A stretch of 6,771 nt of DNA. Source: Deltaproteobacteria bacterium (GTDB lineage: Bacteria; Desulfobacterota; Desulfobacteria; Desulfobacterales; SURF-15). Under the pieces are notes generated by a model, which saw nothing but the letters and a program-made list of their open reading frames with translations, was not told the DNA's origin and searched no databases. Positions 1 through 5,988 of the stretch are shown here, piece by piece. The stretch spans positions 1-6,771 of the forward strand of contig JAHEHB010000303.1 in NCBI GenBank assembly GCA_024644775.1, written 5' to 3'. The position numbers and the translations under genes are program-made. Every line of letters starts with the position of its first letter. Positions within the stretch are counted from its first letter, which is position 1.

Positions 1-341
1 TCAAAACCCTTGATCTGATAAAAAACTCACAGACTGCCAAAGAAAGGCTTGAAGCAAACACACGACTATTCAGACAGAGGATTGCCGAGGAAGGCTTTAC
101 AATCAAACCCGGTACCCATCCCATTGTTCCAATCATGTTAGGAGATGCCATGCTCGCGCAAAACATGGCCGCCAGACTTCTTCAAGAAGGTGTTTATGTC
201 GTGGGGTTCTTTTATCCGGTGGTTCCAAAAGGCAAAGCACGTATTCGAGTCCAGGTTTCAGCGGCTCACACCGAAAAAGATCTGAGCTTTGCGGTGGAAA
301 AATTTGCCAAGGTCGGAAGAAAATTAGATATAATAACCTAA
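1..341 (+). CDS. kbl: Glycine C-acetyltransferase (2-amino-3-ketobutyrate CoA ligase), 3' end
   Basis: Only the last 112 codons are present; the reading frame begins at position 3 and ends at TAA 339-341. The enzyme is a PLP-dependent alpha-oxoamine synthase of the cytoplasm that cleaves 2-amino-3-oxobutyrate with CoA to glycine and acetyl-CoA, the second step of threonine catabolism. The visible part is the C-terminal domain. Family-typical stretches are GFTIKPGTHPIVPIMLGD (visible residues 31-48), GVYVVGFFYPVVPKGKARIR (63-82) and VQVSAAHT (83-90); the Arg of ARIR is the conserved residue of this domain that contacts the substrate carboxylate in the family. The resemblance to E. coli Kbl in this region is near residue-for-residue from memory. 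The PLP lysine lies upstream, outside the window. tdh follows after 19 nt on the same strand, in the same order as the E. coli kbl-tdh operon, which strongly supports this call over related synthases such as BioF or HemA. Confidence 0.95.
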   Translation, partial: KTLDLIKNSQTAKERLEANTRLFRQRIAEEGFTIKPGTHPIVPIMLGDAMLAQNMAARLLQEGVYVVGFFYPVVPKGKARIRVQVSAAHTEKDLSFAVEKFAKVGRKLDIIT

Positions 342-360
342 ATAGGACGATTCCATAAAG

Positions 361-1392
361 ATGAAAGCCCTTGTAAAAAGCAAACCGGAACCCGGTATAT
401 GGCTTGAAGACGTCCCTGTTCCTGAAATTGGCATCAATGATGTTCTGATTAAAATCCACAAAACGGCGATTTGCGGAACCGATACCCACATCTATAACTG
501 GGACGTCTGGGCTCAAAAGACGATTCCGATACCCATGCATGTGGGACATGAATTTGTGGGTACTGTTGCAGAGGTTGGCAGTAACGTTCACGACTTTAAA
601 CCGGGAGATATCGTCTCCGGCGAAGGGCACCTGGTTTGCGGCCGCTGTCGCAATTGCCTTGCCGGAAGACGACATCTTTGTATGAGAACCAGCGGGGTTG
701 GTGTTAACCGCCCCGGCGCGTTTGCACAATATCTTGATATTCCGGTTACCAATGTTTGGTATTGTGATCCGAAGATACCCATGGATATTTTAACCTGCTT
801 CGACCCGTTAGGCAATGCAGCGCATACGGCATTGTCCTTCAATGTGTTGGGAGAAGATGTTTTGATTACCGGTGCCGGACCCATTGGATGCATGGCGACC
901 GCTATCGCCAGGCATGCCGGAGCCCGTTACGTGGTTGTCACTGATGTGAATCCATACCGCCTGGATCTCGCCAAGAAAATGGGGGCTACGCTGACATTGG
1001 ACGTTCGCCACAAAAAGATCGAAGAAGCTCAAAAAAAACTCGGCATGAAGGAAGGATTCGACGTGGGGATGGAAATGTCCGGTGAACCCGACGCACTGCG
1101 CTCGATGCTAGCCAATATGTGCCATGGCGCTAAAATTGGGCTTCTGGGACTTCTCCCACCGGATACCGCCATCAATTGGGATTTTGTGGTCTTCAACGGA
1201 TTGACGATAAAAGGCATTTACGGCCGCGAAATGTACGAGACCTGGTATAAGATGACAGTGATGATCCAGGCGGGTTTGGATATTCGGCCGCTTATCACTC
1301 ACAACTTCCATTATACTGAGTACGAAAAGGCATTTGAGGTGATGCACTCAGGCCAATCGGGTAAAGTCATATTAAACTGGGTGGAGGACTAA
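361..1392 (+). CDS. tdh: L-threonine 3-dehydrogenase
   Basis: A complete 343-residue zinc-dependent medium-chain dehydrogenase (E. coli Tdh is 341 residues). It oxidises L-threonine with NAD+ to 2-amino-3-oxobutyrate, which the adjacent Kbl cleaves. Catalytic-zinc ligands are visible as Cys38 (TAICGTD) and His63-Glu64 (VGHEF). The structural-zinc cysteines are Cys93, 96, 99 and 107 (CGRCRNC then HLC). GEGH ends at His90, which is important in the E. coli enzyme. The Rossmann fold shows GAGPIG at 171-176 with Asp195 (VVTDVN) placed to bind the NAD ribose. Tdh-specific stretches are [37 protein letters not shown] and SGQSGKVIL near the C-terminus. The ATG start gives an N-terminus aligned with E. 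coli Tdh; an AGGA at 344-347 is 13 nt upstream, rather far for a good ribosome-binding site. The spacing suggests co-transcription with kbl. No defect is seen. Confidence 0.97.
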   Translation: MKALVKSKPEPGIWLEDVPVPEIGINDVLIKIHKTAICGTDTHIYNWDVWAQKTIPIPMHVGHEFVGTVAEVGSNVHDFKPGDIVSGEGHLVCGRCRNCLAGRRHLCMRTSGVGVNRPGAFAQYLDIPVTNVWYCDPKIPMDILTCFDPLGNAAHTALSFNVLGEDVLITGAGPIGCMATAIARHAGARYVVVTDVNPYRLDLAKKMGATLTLDVRHKKIEEAQKKLGMKEGFDVGMEMSGEPDALRSMLANMCHGAKIGLLGLLPPDTAINWDFVVFNGLTIKGIYGREMYETWYKMTVMIQAGLDIRPLITHNFHYTEYEKAFEVMHSGQSGKVILNWVED

Positions 1393-2174
1393 GACAGGTG
1401 GCTTTTCTTTATTTTTTTTACGAATACTGAAAGTCCAATAATACCAAAACCCAGCAGCAGCAGCGATGCCGGCTCGGGTGTGGGTACAGCGACCTCTTCG
1501 TAAACAACATCATTTGCGCAATTAACCGTCCAACCGATGGTAAACGAATCGCCTGATAAAGGAACAGCATCTTCTCCAAAAATAAAAGAGGCTTCTAAAA
1601 CCGTATTGGCACCAGCACCCGATGGTAGCTCGGGCCATCCGGAAAAGAGTACGGAACCGGATGGTAGTTGACTCCCGACTTCAAATCCAACCGGATGATT
1701 TTTTCGCCAATCATACCCTGGCATACTCGACATCGTATAATCGTTACCTGCGATGGCTTGATCGATCTCGTACAAATTGTAATAGGGATCGTTACCATCT
1801 TTTAACGCTAGATTTTCGTCAACCAGATCAACGAGAAAATCCCAATTTGAATCAGACGAATTTGTATTGATAAACAAATCAACGGGGGTCAATATATCCC
1901 ACAAGTGTAGATTCGATCTTGGCCGCAGCCGAAAAGTGAGTCCTGTCAAATACCCGTCCAAAGATATTTGGGCGCTGCCACCTAAAAAATCAGGCGTACC
2001 GACAGAATCTCTCGTGTTGTGAGTCGATGCACTCCATCCCTCCCAATAAATCGAGGAATCATTAAACTGAACTTCGTATGCCCTCACATCAGCCGCAATT
2101 GTGGTCGATGAGGATCTTTTCCATAGACATGGGCTGATTATCAGTGTTGATTCTTGAATCATTTTACAGGACAT
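1389..2174 (-). CDS. PEP-CTERM sorting-signal protein, signal peptide apparently lost or damaged
   Basis: A 261-codon open frame. Its C-terminus is a textbook PEP-CTERM signal: P-E-P at residues 233-235, a hydrophobic segment at about 237-252 ([16 protein letters not shown]) and a basic tail KKIKK at 253-257. Such proteins are exported and then processed by an exosortase, and are linked to extracellular polysaccharide. The body (about 36-225) is rich in Ser, Asp, Gly, Trp and aromatic residues, looks like a secreted beta-rich domain, and has a WTVNCAND stretch shortly before the signal, as I recall from other PEP-CTERM proteins. Its precise function is unknown. The oddity is the N-terminus: from the first ATG (2174) or the second (2162) there is no long hydrophobic core, although a plausible cleavage context remains (AADVRA before YEVQ, around residue 33). 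No in-frame upstream start supplies a signal. This may be a decayed 5' end, a frameshift, or a sequencing error, so the gene could be a pseudogene. No exosortase gene is in view. Confidence 0.75.
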   Translation of the reverse strand: MSCKMIQESTLIISPCLWKRSSSTTIAADVRAYEVQFNDSSIYWEGWSASTHNTRDSVGTPDFLGGSAQISLDGYLTGLTFRLRPRSNLHLWDILTPVDLFINTNSSDSNWDFLVDLVDENLALKDGNDPYYNLYEIDQAIAGNDYTMSSMPGYDWRKNHPVGFEVGSQLPSGSVLFSGWPELPSGAGANTVLEASFIFGEDAVPLSGDSFTIGWTVNCANDVVYEEVAVPTPEPASLLLLGFGIIGLSVFVKKIKKSHLS

Positions 2175-2260
2175 TGAAGATATGGTAATTTTTAAATAAA
2201 GGCATTCGATGAACGCGTCTCGGCGTATTTTTTTATGACCCCAATTATTACCAGTGAAAA
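2175..2260. promoter_or_regulatory. Divergent intergenic region between the PEP-CTERM gene and dinB
   Basis: This 86-nt AT-rich spacer must carry the 5' signals of both divergent genes. The 7-mer ATTACCA occurs on each strand just before each start codon: plus strand 2247-2253, 7 nt before the dinB ATG; minus strand 2189-2183, 8 nt before the PEP-CTERM ATG. Neither start has a purine-rich Shine-Dalgarno sequence. I found no E. coli-type LexA box (CTGT-N8-ACAG) and no GAAC-N4-GTTC box. A weak TTGAAG (2174-2179), 17 nt, TAAAGG (2197-2202) pairing is not convincing as a promoter. Confidence 0.4.
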
Positions 2261-3442
2261 ATGGATAAACACCGTCAAACTAAATACGTCATTCATTTAG
2301 ATATGGATGCTTTTTATCCATCGGTTGAAGTCCTGGACAATCCGGAGCTAAAAGGAAAGCCGGTTATTGTGGGAGGCAGTAAGAAACGAGGTGTCGTATC
2401 ATCCGCCTCATATGAAGCCCGAAAATTCGGTGTTCATTCCGCACAGCCAATGGCAACAGCCATTCGGCTCTGCCCTCAGGGCATTATTCTTCCGGTCCGG
2501 ATGTCGAGATACAAAATGGTATCTGAAAAGGTATTTGAGATTTTCTATCTTTTCACACCCTTGGTTGAACCCCTGTCTATCGATGAAGCATTTCTGGATG
2601 TAACGGGTTCCGCATGTCTTTTCGGTTCGCCGGTTGAAATTGCAGAAAAGATTAAACAGGAGGTCGCCGAGAAGATCGGTTTAACAATATCCGCGGGTGT
2701 GGCGCCATCAAAATTTGTTGCTAAAATTGCGTCTGATATGGAAAAGCCCGATGGATTGACTGTGGTTCCTTCCGATAAGGTTCGGCAATTCCTGGATCCG
2801 CTTTCTATTAAAAAAATGTGGGGAGTTGGGAAAGTGACACAGAAAACGCTATCTCGGCTCAACATCCATACATTCAGAGACTTGCGTCGAATGTCGGTTG
2901 AAGTCCTGGAGAGAAAATTTGGCAAGTATGGTATCAAAATGCATGAGTTGGCGATGGGAATTGACGAAAGACAGGTCGTTACGTCTCACGATATCAAATC
3001 GATCGGGCACGAAGAGACATTCTCCGTGGATATCATTGATCCCGAATCGGCCAAAAAGGAACTCTTGTCCTTAGCCAATCGGGTGGCCCGCCGCATGCGT
3101 CGAAAAAGTATGGAAGGTAAAACCGTTACTTTAAAAGTTAAGTACAATGATTTTGTGCAAATAACCCGATCTGCTACACTACAAAAATACACGAACGATA
3201 GCTCCGAAATTTATTCAACCATTCGAAATCTTTTAGTAAAAACAGCCGTTGGCAAAAAACCCGTTCGTCTACTGGGTATCTCTTTATCTCAACTTACCCT
3301 TATGGGCTCCGGGCGGCAACTTTCTCTTTTCAATCAACAGGAATCAAATCAAAAACGATTGGAATTAAACAGGACCCTGGATTCCATTTATGAAAAATTC
3401 GGTAACAAAGGTATCCGCCCTGGAGCGCTCATTGATGAATAA
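2261..3442 (+). CDS. dinB: DNA polymerase IV (Y-family translesion polymerase)
   Basis: A complete 393-residue DinB-type polymerase that copies past DNA lesions in the cytoplasm. The palm begins with HLDMDAFYPSVE (12-23): Asp14 is the first metal ligand and Tyr19 occupies the steric-gate position. SSASYEARKFGVHSAQPM (47-64) is the fingers segment. SIDEAFLDV (106-114) provides the catalytic Asp108-Glu109 pair. A helix-hairpin-helix thumb follows (IKKMWGVGKVTQKTL, about 183-197), then the little-finger domain from about 245. QLSLF at 353-357 is a canonical beta-clamp-binding motif; about 36 residues follow it, ending in a typical FGNKGIRPGALI. The ATG is the first possible start, since an in-frame TGA lies at 2255-2257. 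It has no clear ribosome-binding site. Pro20 after the steric gate, where Ala is usual, is a small oddity. polB lies 63 nt downstream on the same strand, which suggests a damage-tolerance operon. Confidence 0.96.
   Translation: MDKHRQTKYVIHLDMDAFYPSVEVLDNPELKGKPVIVGGSKKRGVVSSASYEARKFGVHSAQPMATAIRLCPQGIILPVRMSRYKMVSEKVFEIFYLFTPLVEPLSIDEAFLDVTGSACLFGSPVEIAEKIKQEVAEKIGLTISAGVAPSKFVAKIASDMEKPDGLTVVPSDKVRQFLDPLSIKKMWGVGKVTQKTLSRLNIHTFRDLRRMSVEVLERKFGKYGIKMHELAMGIDERQVVTSHDIKSIGHEETFSVDIIDPESAKKELLSLANRVARRMRRKSMEGKTVTLKVKYNDFVQITRSATLQKYTNDSSEIYSTIRNLLVKTAVGKKPVRLLGISLSQLTLMGSGRQLSLFNQQESNQKRLELNRTLDSIYEKFGNKGIRPGALIDE
3422..3425 (+). promoter_or_regulatory. Shine-Dalgarno sequence at the dinB-polB junction
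   Basis: GGAG lies 9 nt before the ATG at 3435, which opens a 21-codon frame across the dinB-polB spacer. It sits inside the last codons of dinB. It is the best-placed Shine-Dalgarno match I see before any start in the window, whereas polB itself has none. Its significance depends on the small frame being translated. Confidence 0.4.
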
Positions 3443-3500
3443 GCCCGAAGAATCTATCCATCAAGAATATGTAGAAATGCATAGAAGTGCCAAGTATTAA
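3435..3500 (+). CDS. Possible 21-residue linker/coupling ORF between dinB and polB
   Basis: An open frame of 21 codons plus TAA encodes MNKPEESIHQEYVEMHRSAKY. Its ATG overlaps the dinB stop (ATGAATAA, 8-nt overlap), a GGAG is placed 9 nt upstream, and its TAA ends 5 nt before the polB ATG. The peptide is short, hydrophilic and charged, with no membrane segment or recognisable motif. The geometry is what a translational-coupling cistron would show: ribosomes ending dinB could restart here and then at polB, which lacks its own Shine-Dalgarno sequence. That is inference. A 21-codon frame can easily arise by chance, and I know of no family match. Confidence 0.35.
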   Translation: MNKPEESIHQEYVEMHRSAKY

Positions 3501-3505
3501 ACAAG

Positions 3506-5878
3506 ATGACTTACAAGGGCTTTATTTTATCCAACACCCAGTTTATTCGAGACAACAACACCCAGCTGATATTTCAGGGACGACTTTCCGATGGTGGGCG
3601 ATTTCATTGGACAGTGACCCGCCCAGGCCTTGTATTTTTTATTGAACACGACAAAACCTGGACACCGCCTGGGGCCTTTCGAAAAACCGTTGACCTATTG
3701 AGTCTGCGGGGTAAGCCTGTGGATGCCCTTTATTTCGGCGACACAATGGAATTGGCCCGTGCTCGCAGGGCTTGCGAGTCTCGTAATATCCCCACATACG
3801 AAGCTGACGTGAATCTCGTCGCACGTTTTTTAATGGAGCGTTTTGTCAAGGGCGGCGTATCTTTCGAAAGTGAACCGATTAAGAAAAAAGATAATACACT
3901 GTATTTTGTTGACCCCACTATCAAGTCTTCTGATTTTACGCTGGAATTAAAGCTGCTTTCCATCGATATTGAATGTTCCCCGGACATGGATCTCTACTCC
4001 GTTGCCATATACGGTAAAGATCTTGAAACCGTCCTCATGGTCGCTCCAGATCACCGTGACAATAAAGGAGCCTATCGGAGCTTTCCTAACGAACAGGAAT
4101 TACTCGTCGCATTTTTCCTTGTGGTTCGTCGGTACGACCCGGATGCATTTATTGGCTGGAATTTGGTTGGTTTTGATTTGCAATGGCTTTGGCGGAAGTG
4201 TTCAACGCTGGGAATAAAATTTGATATCGGCACAGACGGGCCTGCAGAAATGCTGGCGCCAGGGTCTCTTTTCAATCAGTGGATTGCCCGCATACCCGGT
4301 AGAACCGCATTGGATGGTATCAATATGGTTCGAAGTGCGTTTGTGCAAACCGAAGATTATTCCCTTTCAACGGTTGCCCAGAGAATTTTGCGGCGAAAAA
4401 AACTGATCGAAAAAACGGGTAAAGACAAGGCAACGGAAATAGTCAATCTTTATCACACGGACAAAGCAAACCTTGCACAGTATAATTTAGAAGACACGAA
4501 ACTGGTTTACGAAATCTTTGAAAAGTTAAACCTATCCCAGCTTGCCGTACGACGAACGCAGTTGACAGGATTGGCACTGGATCGCGTTGGAGGTAGTGTT
4601 GCGGCCTTTGATTTTCTATACTTGCCCCCCTTGCATCGACACGGTTACGTGGCAGATACTCATCCCCGTACTCGCAAAGAAACTCAATCTGCTCCGGGTG
4701 GTTTGGTACTTGACAGTATACCCGGTTTTTGCCGCAACGTGGCGGTGTTTGACTTTAAAAGCCTCTATCCCAGTATCATACGGACTTTCTGTATTGACCC
4801 TCTCGCGGCCAATGTACGCCTGAATGTTTCAAGGAGTCACCACCAATCAAGCAATTCAAAGGTATCGGGACGAATCGTCAAAGGTCCCGCCGGATACGAA
4901 TTTGCTGAAGATTATGCCATTCTACCTTCGATAATTGAGGAACTTTGGAAAGCACGTGACAAGGCCAAACAATTCGGAGATACTACGTTGTCATACGCAG
5001 TAAAAATCATTATGAATTCTTTTTACGGTGTGCTGGGAAGCACCGGTTGTCGTTTCTACGACCCGCACCTGGCCGGCACAATTACCCGGATCGGACATTG
5101 GATTTTAACGGTTTCCCGTGAATTCATCGTAAAGGAAGGTTATAAAGTCATCTACGGCGATACCGATTCGCTTTTCATTCATCTGGGAGATGGCGACCAA
5201 GATAGCGTCAATCAAACCGGCGAGCAGTTGGCTGTAAAACTGAATCACTACCTACGGAAAGAGTTGCGCCGGCGTTTCAATGTAGAAAGCCAACTTGACA
5301 TTGAGTTTGAAAAAATGTTTATGCGCTTTTTCATGCCCACAGTTCGCGGCCAAGACACAGGCTCGAAAAAACGCTACGCAGGTCTTTTGCTGACTGAAGG
5401 GGGAGGTTCCAAATTGCATTTTGCGGGTATGGAGTCCAGCCGGAGAGATTGGACAACGCTTGCTAAAATGTTTCAGGCCGATCTTTTTACATTGGTATTT
5501 ACCAAGGACGGAAACCAGGAAATAGAAGAAGAACTCTGTTCGCTGGTTCGTAGCCGTCATGGCCAATTATACGAAGGCAATTTAGATGACAAACTGGTTT
5601 ACAAGAAGGGAATTAGTAAACGCCTATATGCTTATACCAAAAACGTTCCGCCACATGTTCGTGCCGCCCGAAAGCTGGACGAGTTTGACGGAAAGATCGT
5701 AAGTTATGTAATGACGACAGCGGGTCCCGAGCCCGTTCAGAAACGTTCCGATGCCGGTTACGACTATGACCATTACAGTGAAAAACAACTCGCACCCATC
5801 GCTGATATGGTCTTGCGTTTTTACAATATGGATTATCGGTCGATCATCAAAAACACGAGACAGTTGAAATTGTTTTGA
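3506..5878 (+). CDS. polB: DNA polymerase II (B-family, with 3'-5' proofreading exonuclease)
   Basis: A complete 790-residue polymerase (E. coli Pol II is 783). It takes part in replication restart and lesion bypass. The N-terminus YKGFILS resembles E. coli GFILT. Exonuclease motifs are intact: ExoI SIDIECS (Asp154, Glu156), ExoII GWNLVGFD (217-224, Asp224) and ExoIII YNLED (326-330, Asp330). Polymerase motifs are intact: A, DFKSLYPSII (416-425); B, KIIMNSFYG (500-508); C, YGDTDS (550-555) with Asp552 and Asp554. GSKKRYAG (619-626) and NVPPHVRAARKLDEF (713-727) are Pol II-type signatures; next to E. coli the stretch just after the latter looks about a dozen residues shorter. The protein ends in QLKLF (786-790), the clamp-binding motif found as QLGLF at the E. 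coli Pol II terminus. An in-frame TAG at 3482 makes ATG 3506 the first start. No Shine-Dalgarno sequence precedes it. It is probably co-transcribed with dinB. Confidence 0.97.
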   Translation: MTYKGFILSNTQFIRDNNTQLIFQGRLSDGGRFHWTVTRPGLVFFIEHDKTWTPPGAFRKTVDLLSLRGKPVDALYFGDTMELARARRACESRNIPTYEADVNLVARFLMERFVKGGVSFESEPIKKKDNTLYFVDPTIKSSDFTLELKLLSIDIECSPDMDLYSVAIYGKDLETVLMVAPDHRDNKGAYRSFPNEQELLVAFFLVVRRYDPDAFIGWNLVGFDLQWLWRKCSTLGIKFDIGTDGPAEMLAPGSLFNQWIARIPGRTALDGINMVRSAFVQTEDYSLSTVAQRILRRKKLIEKTGKDKATEIVNLYHTDKANLAQYNLEDTKLVYEIFEKLNLSQLAVRRTQLTGLALDRVGGSVAAFDFLYLPPLHRHGYVADTHPRTRKETQSAPGGLVLDSIPGFCRNVAVFDFKSLYPSIIRTFCIDPLAANVRLNVSRSHHQSSNSKVSGRIVKGPAGYEFAEDYAILPSIIEELWKARDKAKQFGDTTLSYAVKIIMNSFYGVLGSTGCRFYDPHLAGTITRIGHWILTVSREFIVKEGYKVIYGDTDSLFIHLGDGDQDSVNQTGEQLAVKLNHYLRKELRRRFNVESQLDIEFEKMFMRFFMPTVRGQDTGSKKRYAGLLLTEGGGSKLHFAGMESSRRDWTTLAKMFQADLFTLVFTKDGNQEIEEELCSLVRSRHGQLYEGNLDDKLVYKKGISKRLYAYTKNVPPHVRAARKLDEFDGKIVSYVMTTAGPEPVQKRSDAGYDYDHYSEKQLAPIADMVLRFYNMDYRSIIKNTRQLKLF

Positions 5879-5914
5879 AAATCAATTTATCCTGAATGAA
5901 ACCTAATTTATGTA

Positions 5915-5942
5915 TTGATATTACTTGAAAAAATGATAGAAT
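5915..5942 (+). promoter_or_regulatory. Putative sigma-70-type promoter upstream of the PAS-domain gene
   Basis: TTGATA (5915-5920) and TAGAAT (5937-5942) are separated by 16 nt, each matching five of six positions of the -35 and -10 consensus. Transcription would begin near 5949, leaving a leader of about 40 nt before the ATG at 5989. This suggests the PAS gene is transcribed separately from dinB-polB. The region is AT-rich, which raises the chance of a fortuitous match. Confidence 0.45.
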
Positions 5943-5953
5943 TAGGACACAGA

Positions 5954-5983
5954 ATGCTTATTTCCCGGCAACAACGGTATTAA
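5954..5983 (+). other. Possible 9-codon upstream ORF before the PAS-domain gene
   Basis: The frame encodes MLISRQQRY followed by TAA. An AGGA at 5944-5947 is 6 nt upstream of its ATG, and its stop is 5 nt before the PAS-gene ATG, echoing the small frame before polB (both end TAT-TAA). If the promoter at 5915-5942 is used, transcription would begin after the AGGA, so the two readings compete. Very short frames are common by chance. Confidence 0.2.
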
Positions 5984-5988
5984 AAACG

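Larger units (their letters stand above)
5879..5988 (+). other. Intergenic spacer between polB and the PAS-domain gene
   Basis: This 110-nt AT-rich spacer holds a promoter-like sequence (5915-5942) and a 9-codon frame (5954-5983) described separately. I see no GC-rich hairpin followed by a T run, so no intrinsic terminator for polB can be called. The pair ATCAAT (5881-5886) and ATTGAT (5914-5919) could form only a weak stem. Confidence 0.5.

Noticed and set aside
133..729. A 198-codon minus-strand open frame opposite kbl and tdh
   Set aside because: It lies antisense to two genes with clear family signatures, and its translation has no recognisable domain and a composition typical of a shadow frame.
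1403..1420. T-rich run after the tdh stop as an intrinsic terminator
   Set aside because: No inverted repeat precedes it, and the run is explained by lysine codons of the opposite gene.
1622..1870. An 82-codon plus-strand frame inside the PEP-CTERM gene
   Set aside because: The translation is Arg- and Asn-rich with no motif, and the opposite frame carries the PEP-CTERM signal, so this is a shadow.
2175..2260. LexA/SOS box upstream of dinB
   Set aside because: Neither CTGT-N8-ACAG nor GAAC-N4-GTTC is present; other lineage-specific LexA motifs cannot be excluded by eye.
2235..2300. A 21-codon frame (MTPIITSEKW...) overlapping the dinB start out of frame
   Set aside because: It has no ribosome-binding site and runs into the conserved beginning of dinB, so there is no support beyond openness.
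5252..5566. A 104-codon minus-strand frame within polB
   Set aside because: It is antisense to the conserved C-terminal half of polB and has no domain signature or start signal.
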